This document shows positions 35,901-43,631 of a stretch of 43,631 nucleotides of DNA, one piece after another. Location of the stretch: contig NW_003107593.1 of NCBI RefSeq assembly GCF_000003605.2, forward strand, positions 75,296-118,926, written 5' to 3'. Under the pieces are notes generated by a model. The model was not told where the DNA came from. It worked only from the letters and a program-made list of their open reading frames with translations, and did not search any database. The position numbers and the translations under genes were made by a program. Within the stretch, counting starts at the first letter, position 1. Every line of letters starts with the position of its first letter. The stretch is from Saccoglossus kowalevskii (lineage: Eukaryota; Hemichordata; Enteropneusta; Harrimaniidae).

Positions 35901-38584
35901 GGGTTACGTCATTTATTCACAGAAAGCGACTGCTACGACAATTTTGAATACTAATCGTCACACGAGACACGATGGGTTGTCACGTGATTACTACCTTATA
36001 TACAATATAACAATGTGATAAAAATGTAACTACTAACTTCTAAGTTTACAATCTCGGTCGTGGATACTGGTATGCTATGTGCATTTCGTTAGAAGCGTTT
36101 TAAAAAAATAATTGTAATCGACTCAATAATCTAAGTATAAATTGTACAACGAGAGGATTAATCTACATAATCCCCTGTGCTCAGATGTAGGTAATGATTT
36201 TGCAAAGAATACCTACCGCGAGATTTTGACTACACTATTAGCCAATACCATTTACTATAACCTTATATTGAACCCGTCATCTAGCTTACTTCGCAATGTG
36301 ATTTTTTTTTATTTCTTTTTTTTTAATTGTAGCATAATCGACATCAAACCGTACTCGACTATATGTACATTGTCTTTAAAAATGCCTATAACTAATAATT
36401 GTTTTTTAGACAAGGTTCATGTTATTATTCAAATTATTTCAATTAATATAAGCTCATCTTCATTCGTCAATCTAATTAGATTAAAGTCTTCATTCAGTGT
36501 TGAATCGTTTTATAAGATTCTAAACGATAACTTAACTCCAACATGACGTAATTTTATTCAAGTCATGCTATATCTACAGTTGAAAATGGTGACGAAAATA
36601 AATTTACCATCTACCGGGAGTAAATGTAATATCCTGTGAATTTGAATGTCTATATTTATTGTTATGAGTCTTTGTCCGAAAGGTGAACTAATTGCCGTCA
36701 CCTCACAGCTTACTCATCAACTAAGCAATTACAATTTATAAAATGTTAGGATATACGTTTTCATACTCTCATCAAATCCGGATAATAATTTCGCAATGCA
36801 TACCTCTACAAACGCACGTTCTCATTAATTCTAGCTATGACAGGAATAAAATATTCTGCCTTCTATTGAATTTTGTTGTTGTCCCATTATCAACAACGAC
36901 CCTTCGTCGAACTATGTGAACCCAATCTACAGACTGTCAGCGAGCACTGCTCCCTGCTTCTATTAAGAATCCCCAATGTTGGAGATTTCGCTATTATTTA
37001 AGAACAGTAGTGAATCTGTGTTATTCTTCCACAGTCAATCAAACCGAATTAAATCAAATCAAATCAAATCAAAGTCAGTCTTCTGTTGGTATTAGGTATT
37101 TTAGATGTTTAACGCAAACCCAACCCTTGAATGACGGATTTACCGTTTTTTATATAATTAATAGTGGTAACGGGAATATATTTATGTACATTGGTATGGT
37201 TATATGCATTACTTTTTATGAGCGTTTGCTAAAATATTGAAGCACTAGCCTTCAACTCCACAATCGACTGATCAGACAGTTCAAAGTTCAAACCCCGATT
37301 CGTCTTAACAATTCTGTCTGATGTGATTAAGAATTTTGAAAACGCGCTATTTTGAATAAATCACGGATATAATAATAATTTCCCCGACACTATTTAGTGT
37401 GATGCATCATTATGAATATTAACATATGATGTACAATAGGATTAATTTGAAAATTCCATTAAAGGGGAATGGAGTAATAAAGACAATTGGTTTTTAAATG
37501 GCATGACTGCATGTAAATTAATAAAAAAAAACGGAAATTGGGAATAAATACAGTAATAACTAAACTGTGTCGCGGTTTAAACCCGCTGAGGCTACCCGCA
37601 GTTCAGTAAAATTGTGTCATGTTGCATTTCATGCTGATAATATACATTAGACATAAATGTCAATTAGATATGAACAGTTGCACGTATCCACTTTAAAAAA
37701 ATGAAAGCTACGAATTTGTGTTAAAAATTATTTGTGTATGTGTTTTATTTTTTCTTACTACTTCTGTGCGTACTGGGTCGTGAATCAGTCGAAACGCATT
37801 TTAAAATTCGTTTGATCATATGCTACAGCTATTAAACATGAAACAAAATCGCCAAATCAAATACAATATAATATAATAACCATCCGTACTTCGTATATCA
37901 AAATGGCCGAGTCGTTCCTGGGGCTAGATGTTGGAAACTATCTTCCAGATTAATATAACTTTCAGATTCTGGATCAAAACAGTTATCCAATCATGGATAG
38001 TTAATTCCGGTCTATCATGTTCATCATTGCCTTCTTAACTGTCCTATCACGATGAGCACGTATCAACCAATCACATTCTTGTACCGTGAAACATTCTCGC
38101 CTGAATTTCAAGTTGGTCAGCCCAGCTTACCCTATATGCCGCAACCATCACATTAAAAGGATGTGAATTTATTCCATGAACAAAATAGCAAAAGTATTCC
38201 AGTTTACTCAAAAACAGAAAAATATATTTAAAAATTAAAACAATAAAATATAATATAGTAATCAAATCAACATATATTGCTTTGTATCTAAACGTAAACT
38301 CGTATGATCAGCGAATTAATTCGTTGTGAGTGTCATTCATTATATATAATGCGAAAAATGTAATATCTCTGATACTCGTCTTATAGATTCATTTGCAGAT
38401 GTTTGTAATTATAAATTTGGTAATTATGTTAAAATCTTGAACTTTCAATATTAAATGCTGTATGATAAAAAAAAATTCCCTGGTAACTATATTGTGCTAG
38501 GTTTAACGATGTAAAAATGCAATCCACCAAGGTAGGGCCAATATACGTATATTTCCTTTTATTGTGTTCAATATCTTCGATATA

Positions 38585-38701
38585 TGAGGTTATCACGAGG
38601 ATACCTCAAAGTACGCACGAAGACAGTACAGCGGCAGCGGAGGTCAATGCGACGGCGTACTGTCTGAGTGCATACTTTGAGGTATTCTCGTAATTACCTT
38701 A
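38585..38701. repeat. large imperfect hairpin
   Basis: Left arm 38585-38629 and right arm 38657-38701 are inverted copies of about 45 bp (ACCTCAAAGTACGCAC against GTGCATACTTTGAGGT; AGACAGTAC against GTACTGTCT), separated by a GC-rich loop of 27 bp. It could be a small MITE or a structured RNA. No terminal target duplication is certain. Confidence 0.85.
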
Positions 38702-38975
38702 TTATTATACATCTTTTCCTTTCAAGGTTACATCATGGGATTCCCGAAATCCAAAAAGTTTAGAACAGAATCAGCGAACTTTGTGTAGAGTCCGGTCAAA
38801 TCCTGATGGCAGCAATGTTTATTTTTATTATTAGAAGAGGCTTACGCGCGTAATCATTCCATATTTCGAATTTGCATTTCCTTATATGGTAGGATGAAAA
38901 TATCCCGTAAAATACTGCAAAAGTACGGCATGCTGTAACTTATAGCGTTACTGAGACAGATGTATAATAATATGT

Positions 38976-38981
38976 TTTATT
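38976..38981 (-). terminator. polyadenylation signal AATAAA
   Basis: Minus-strand AATAAA about 90 nt after the stop codon of the 39071-40078 frame, a suitable place for that gene's 3' end. Confidence 0.5.
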
Positions 38982-39070
38982 TCACGCATTGTTAATATGT
39001 TATTTCAAACACGTCGTCGGCATCTGTCTATAGTAATTAGCCGATTCATCGATTTACACAGCGTATGATT

Positions 39071-40078
39071 TCAGAAACACTGTTGAATAGCACTCAGTAT
39101 GGCGAGATCTTCACAGAACTGAACGAGACACGTTCGCATTTCCTTATCTATCATTTCGCATGTAGCATTGCGTCTCCGTTTTCTGTTATGTTGTAGGTAT
39201 TTGTCCAACTTCTTGTCTTTCCATTCGCTTCGTTTAGCAGTGTACGGACGGTGATCTAGGTCTATGGCGCTGTATAGATCTTGTTTGCGTCTTCCAGGCT
39301 CGTACTCTGAGTGTCGCTGTTCACTTAGTGGATTCCCATGTGAGCAGACTGGGTGCAATGAATCCAGGGGTTCACCTTTAATCTGCATATCGTTGCACCT
39401 AAGCGAATGTGGTCCATGTGGTATTGGCGGTAACGAATTTTTGTATCTCAACTGAACATTCCTCGTTTTGCTGTTTTTTAAATGACGTTCTACAGAACCA
39501 ATTATGGCGATTGCTCTATCATCTTGTTTAGGATAAATGTTTGAATCGGGATACGACTTAGAAGTCGGCTGTATGTGCCTTGCATTTACCATTGTACTAT
39601 TGCAGTCGAGCGCTTCCCTGCCGTCTTTATGGGCGTTTATTTTGTCCCATGGCACGCCGTCAACAGTTCTGTTTTTCTTTTTCATTCTCCTTCTGGACGT
39701 TTCTGGCAGTTCAGTAAGCTCCTGGGCGCAATCCACATTCGCATTCTGCGTAATCAGTTGTACAGAATCGCTGTTTCCGTAGTGTGATCGCTTACCGATC
39801 GCATCAATGCTGCTACACGGTACAAGTGGCGGCAACTTAACGGCTTTAACTTTCGCGAGAGTAGACGCTACACGAGGGTGTGGTCCATCATTGCCTCGAG
39901 CATGGGAATCACTGAACGATGACAGACCGCGATAAGCGTCTCCTTTGTGATACATATCGTCATATCGCATTTCGTTGTCTAAAGGAGGCAGAGGCCTCCT
40001 TAGCTCATCGTTTTGCGGAAAGTGGCGAACTGAAGACTTCCTTGAAAAATTTCCAGGAACACGCTGCATAGTCATCAT
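39071..40078 (-). CDS. uncharacterised 335-residue protein
   Basis: The longest uninterrupted frame in the window, in DNA visibly less AT-biased than its surroundings, so very likely coding. It is not a family I recognise. The first ATG is at 40078-40076 (purine at -3), with two more Mets in the next four codons. The product is hydrophilic and basic, with no signal peptide or membrane segment. It has proline-rich bits (RRPLPPLDNE, SLPPIPHGPHS), basic clusters (SRRRMKKKNR, HNRKRRRNATCE) that could be nuclear localisation signals, and a C-terminus with cysteines ending SAIQQCF. Stop TGA at 39073-39071; AATAAA at 38981-38976. Upstream, an AG acceptor at 40182-40181 precedes an exon-like stretch in a different frame, so the 5' end of the gene model is uncertain. 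Confidence 0.7.
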   Translation of the reverse strand: MMTMQRVPGNFSRKSSVRHFPQNDELRRPLPPLDNEMRYDDMYHKGDAYRGLSSFSDSHARGNDGPHPRVASTLAKVKAVKLPPLVPCSSIDAIGKRSHYGNSDSVQLITQNANVDCAQELTELPETSRRRMKKKNRTVDGVPWDKINAHKDGREALDCNSTMVNARHIQPTSKSYPDSNIYPKQDDRAIAIIGSVERHLKNSKTRNVQLRYKNSLPPIPHGPHSLRCNDMQIKGEPLDSLHPVCSHGNPLSEQRHSEYEPGRRKQDLYSAIDLDHRPYTAKRSEWKDKKLDKYLQHNRKRRRNATCEMIDKEMRTCLVQFCEDLAILSAIQQCF

Positions 40079-40084
40079 GTCTAG

Positions 40085-40180
40085 CACTTGCCAGCCTCGT
40101 CTCCATCAAATACTAAGCCTTCATATGCCTGGAAATCAATTGGATCCCCAAGAACGCGTGGTACAGCAATATCACGTGAC
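40085..40180 (-). other. exon-like stretch upstream of the 335-residue frame
   Basis: After the acceptor TTTACTTTGCAG (AG at 40182-40181) one frame is open for about 31 codons (SRDIAVPRVLGDPIDF ... VFDGDEAGKC) and ends at a TAG overlapping the start of the main frame. It is either 5' UTR or coding sequence put out of frame by one base. Confidence 0.4.
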
Positions 40181-40182
40181 CT

Positions 40183-42713
40183 GCAAAGTAAACATACATT
40201 CATTAAGGTTAGATATTAAGAATTGTATATCTATTCAGATAATGTCATTAACGTCTCGTAAGACGAAAGATATAATCACCAAAAATGTAAAATGTCTTTA
40301 AAGTACGAAAAGACAGCGGTGCCGACAAAATAAAATACCGTGAAACATCGCATATATTATAAAGTTATAAACATCATGACATATCTTATTTACATATTGA
40401 TCTAAGTTGAGATGAGCATTACAACACGGAGATTTTCATAACTTTCTGCCGAATATTTTAATACATGTTTACTACACTGATTGCAGAGGTTCGACACCTA
40501 CTGCCATATATACAATAAACAAGACAAACAATTACTGATTCGTTCCGAGGCGGCGCAGTTTGCAAAACAAATTCATCAATTGTTGTCGTGACAGTTCTAT
40601 TACAATTTAAATGTCTTGAGGCTCGCACGATGGGAGTCTTGTTTGAACAACGTGTTTGATATTACAAATAACAGTGTTGATATTCAACAAATACCTACTC
40701 AGATATTAGTGTGCGTGTTTACAGCTTATTCGGCGATGGTAGAAAAAAGACAAGTCAGTATTTTCGAGGGTGCATTGTGGTACGTGAAAAGATATAATTT
40801 GTTTGTGCAAGTTAAACAGCGGAAGTAATCAAACTCAGGTGTGATATATACATTTACTGATTACGATGTCGCGTTTCGGTAATAATCATAGTCTGTATTT
40901 AAATAACTATTGTAAATATCTCGGTATCTGATACACTCGATATGTAAACAGGGATATCACTAACGTACATCTGCATTGTGGTTCACTACATGACAACGAT
41001 GAATATTTAGATGCGAAGCAAATTGTCATCAATAATTTGAATCAGACTACTGGGAGATATATTCACGGAAGTCATGACAACGTGTACTTAACGTTATTGT
41101 TTGCGGTGTACCACTCGGCATGTCTGCTAATGGTCGGCGAACGCCTTAAAGGGCGATGTGTTCGATATGGGACTCATAGCGACGTATACAACGCCTGTAA
41201 AAATACATTGTTTGTTTACATGAAATTCGGCCCTGCACGATGACCACCGCTCTTTAACAAACCCAAAAATATTTAAGAAAAGGTAAACACCATTTGGTGC
41301 CATTGCCTCAATTATTTTTCATATTTCCAAATTGCACAGGCTACCGAGCATGTACCGTACAACAAATAATACAGATGACATAATAACGTGATGCGAACGT
41401 TTTGGCCCGTTTTTTTTTTTTTTTTTTTATTTCCTTGTTGCATTTCGTGCTTTGTATAAATTGTTTATATTCTATGCACACAAACCTATTCATTGGTTTG
41501 GGTACTGATCTGAATTAATTATTTCCTAATTCTGGTTTTACAACTTAGAGTAATATGTTGTGTCTCTGAAGGCAGAAGTGGACATGTTTTGAGCATATAT
41601 TTCTGTCGGCACCGTGATAAACACAGCAGTGACATTTCGAGACCTCCATCTTCTCTTATTTTGCTTTTAACATATTTGAAGCCGCATCTTTTGTTCCATT
41701 TTAGCGAACATCTTCAATGGTGCAGTATGAAAGTCATGTCTCCGTCATTTCAAACACGGCCTCTAGTGACTTTATATTTGCAGTCGTTGCTATATACGAG
41801 TCTCGCGGCGGATTTATGATAATCAAGCAATGAACTCTGTTTTCATCCTGTATGCAGATCATGTTTAGTCATCACTAATTTAATGGAATATACGTGTGTA
41901 CATGTCGTATATTCCTTTCATCACTTAAGACGTCACATCAGTATACTATGCTGTATATCCATACTAACCAATATAGGCATGTTTATGTGTTGTCATGGCA
42001 ACCATTTACTGATACAGATATGAGGCATTGCAACTGCAAAACGACTTATGTTCCCCAGTAAATAACGATTCCGATACGATTGTATGCATTTATCTTGAGA
42101 AACGTTCAGGCCAAACTTAGGCCAACGTTCCTAACACCTTAAAAACATCTTTTACTTTAAAAGTGTGAAAAGAAAGCTTTTCACGTTTCATATGTATTGG
42201 CATTTATTTTGAAGTAGTAAATGTCCGATTCATTTAAATAAACGTTCGGTTATATCAGAATGCTTTAAAAGAAAAACAAATCGGAGGTCGGTGTGATCTG
42301 GCCGACAAATTATTGAAAACGAATAAGCTGACAATCTTTGTTTTCTTTGCTCAATGGATGAATACGCGGTGGGTAGTGCCGTTACATTGCATTTATTAAC
42401 GTTGATTCAAAATGTTATCACCAATCATATGTTTGGTTCTCCGGTCGGTACTGTCATGTTTTGTTAGCTGTAGCTAATGAAAGTAGGTAGCTAACGGTAG
42501 TTGTTAGTTAGTGACTGGATAAAAGTATGTATATCACGTTGGATGGATTTCAACACGCCATCATCAAATACATATATAACTGAACGTATGATGCTCCTCT
42601 ATAAACGCAGTTACTATAGTTAAGTTATTCATTAGTGGGAGTAAAACTATGCACATCCTCTATAAACGAATACTCTAATCTTCAAAAACAGATATTATGC
42701 AGTTACAATTCTT
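40183..42713. other. intron or intergenic upstream of the 40-kb gene
   Basis: No exon recognised. A 20-odd T homopolymer lies at about 41409-41429. 41226-41258 resembles the first 40 bases of the window (GATCACCGCCCTTTAAC against GACCACCGCTCTTTAAC). Confidence 0.35.
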
Positions 42714-42715
42714 AC

Positions 42716-42881
42716 CGTATGTTTTAATCTTTCGTGTTTGTCATTCGACTGTACTGAGTTCTCTTAGCGTTGGAAGTGTCTACGCGAATGTATGTCAGCG
42801 TTTGTCGCTGCGTACGTAGGGGAAACGACGCACAGTCCCGGTATGATGGCTTCCTTTCCCGCTGATGTATCCGAGTTGAAT
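42716..42881 (-). other. candidate exon
   Basis: Minus-strand segment between TTATGTTCGTTTCAG (acceptor) and ACG/GTAAGA (donor), 166 nt, relatively GC-rich. All three frames meet a stop before the donor, so it would be untranslated or contain the end of a short upstream frame. Confidence 0.35.
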
Positions 42882-43364
42882 CTGAAACGAACATAAGATG
42901 TACATTATAAAAGATCAACCTCTTCATTTCTGTTTCCGAGAACTAGTAGCACGTTTTTAATAATACTGCGCATGCCCATAATATAATATGTCTGTATGGA
43001 AAATGAGAGGGACTTAGTAGAAAGCGCATTGGGTTGTTGAGGCGAGGCTGCTTGCCATCAGCGCGAGTATATAATATATGTGTATATTACCTGCACAATT
43101 TTTGTATGAATTCGGGCCGTTCATAATTATTAGTTACCGACTGGTTATGCGTCGCAGGGGAATGATTTATGTGTTGATCAGCGTTCAAAAACTGAACGAA
43201 AAAAGATCAATAGCCTAATTACAGTCATGAATCCGTGGATTGCACCACGTTATATACGTTTGCAAATATCCGTCATTCGTCGTGTGTGGTAATCGAGTCT
43301 GAAAACAAGAGGTCGAACCCCCTCGCATCATTGACCCAAATGTATGAATTTGCCGAGTACTTAC

Positions 43365-43418
43365 GCACTCATCCAGTACATCCGATGGTGTGGGCGACAT
43401 GATGTTTGCTCTGTACAT
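43365..43418 (-). other. candidate first exon with short ATG frame
   Basis: Minus-strand ATG at 43418 starts MYRANIMSPTPSDVLDEC and reaches a good donor TGC/GTAAGT (intron from 43364). Splicing to 42881 would keep the frame for 28 more codons before TGA. It may be an upstream open frame of the 40-kb gene or an independent microprotein. Confidence 0.3.
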
Positions 43419-43631
43419 TGAGTTCTATCATTGCGCGTAAATGTCTGTATTTATAGGAGAACTAAGTATTTGACAACACTGATAATGTAGTAATTATGTT
43501 TAGATAAACACTGGTGTGTAAACGAAATCGAAGTTTCAGTTTATCAATCGTCGTTCACTGGAGTAGGTAACTGCGTGACTGTATATGATGTATGTTATCA
43601 AAATTTGCACTGTGCGCTCGTTGAATTAATT

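Larger units (their letters stand above)
30151..39000. other. gene-poor AT-rich region
   Basis: No gene I can support in about 9 kb. Short open frames occur (for example minus 31241-31486, minus 31897-32142, plus 36142-36546), but none has a recognisable domain or credible splice signals. Visible low-complexity items are T9G11 at 33461-33478, (TA)n near 34548-34564 and (AAATC)n near 37052-37071. One strong hairpin is listed separately. Confidence 0.45.

Noticed and set aside
36142-36546. 134-codon plus-strand frame
   Set aside because: Composition (Ile, Asn, Phe, Ser, Leu) is what AT-rich random sequence yields, and there is a poly-T tract inside it. No domain.
1-43631. CRISPR array, bacterial operon, phage or plasmid features
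   Set aside because: Spliced animal genes, polyadenylation signals and LINE remains show eukaryotic nuclear DNA. The tandem repeats here have no spacer structure.

Overview
The window is animal (metazoan) nuclear DNA. It is AT-rich, has GT-AG introns, non-LTR retrotransposon remains, microsatellites and a short run of Ns, and its main genes are multi-exon organic anion transporting polypeptides (OATP/SLCO, SLC21), a family confined to animals. Intron density and retroelement content suit an invertebrate bilaterian; I cannot name the species.

Layout. The left two thirds is a head-to-tail OATP array on the minus strand. Copy A has only its first coding exon in the window (264-953), and a 19-bp deletion shifts its frame. 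Copy B (5776-11071) and copy C (22175-28599) are complete. Each has nine coding exons with matching lengths and identical intron phases (1,2,1,1,2,0,2,1), giving 723 and 721 residues with 12 membrane segments, the OATP superfamily signature and a Kazal-like cysteine-rich extracellular loop. All three copies show a 3' splice site 13-15 nt before the ATG. Each also has a conserved upstream block ending in a splice donor about 1.1-1.3 kb further 5', which predicts a noncoding first exon. Between B and C lies a fourth, empty unit: the 3' flank (about 16980-17710) is joined directly to the 5' flank (about 17735-18400) with no coding sequence between them. It is the scar of a deleted transporter copy.

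Inserted around these units are a (TTTGC)n satellite-like array immediately upstream of copy B's predicted first exon (12306-12770), a pair of about 350-bp direct repeats (13033-13822), and a decayed non-LTR retrotransposon (about 13840-16430; SGNH-type ORF1, CCHC knuckle, APE endonuclease, start of RT). There is also a duplicated low-copy segment near 19 kb, a 61-bp triple repeat in intron 6 of copy C, and a foldback element with about 150-bp inverted arms flanked by TTAA in intron 1 of copy C, whose middle is an 86-N assembly gap.

From about 30 kb to 39 kb I find no convincing gene. At 39071-40078 on the minus strand is an unrecognised 335-residue open frame, with a polyadenylation signal downstream and possible upstream exons to about 43.4 kb. 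The transporters probably act as paralogous uptake carriers for amphipathic organic anions. Nothing visible ties the 40-kb gene to them.
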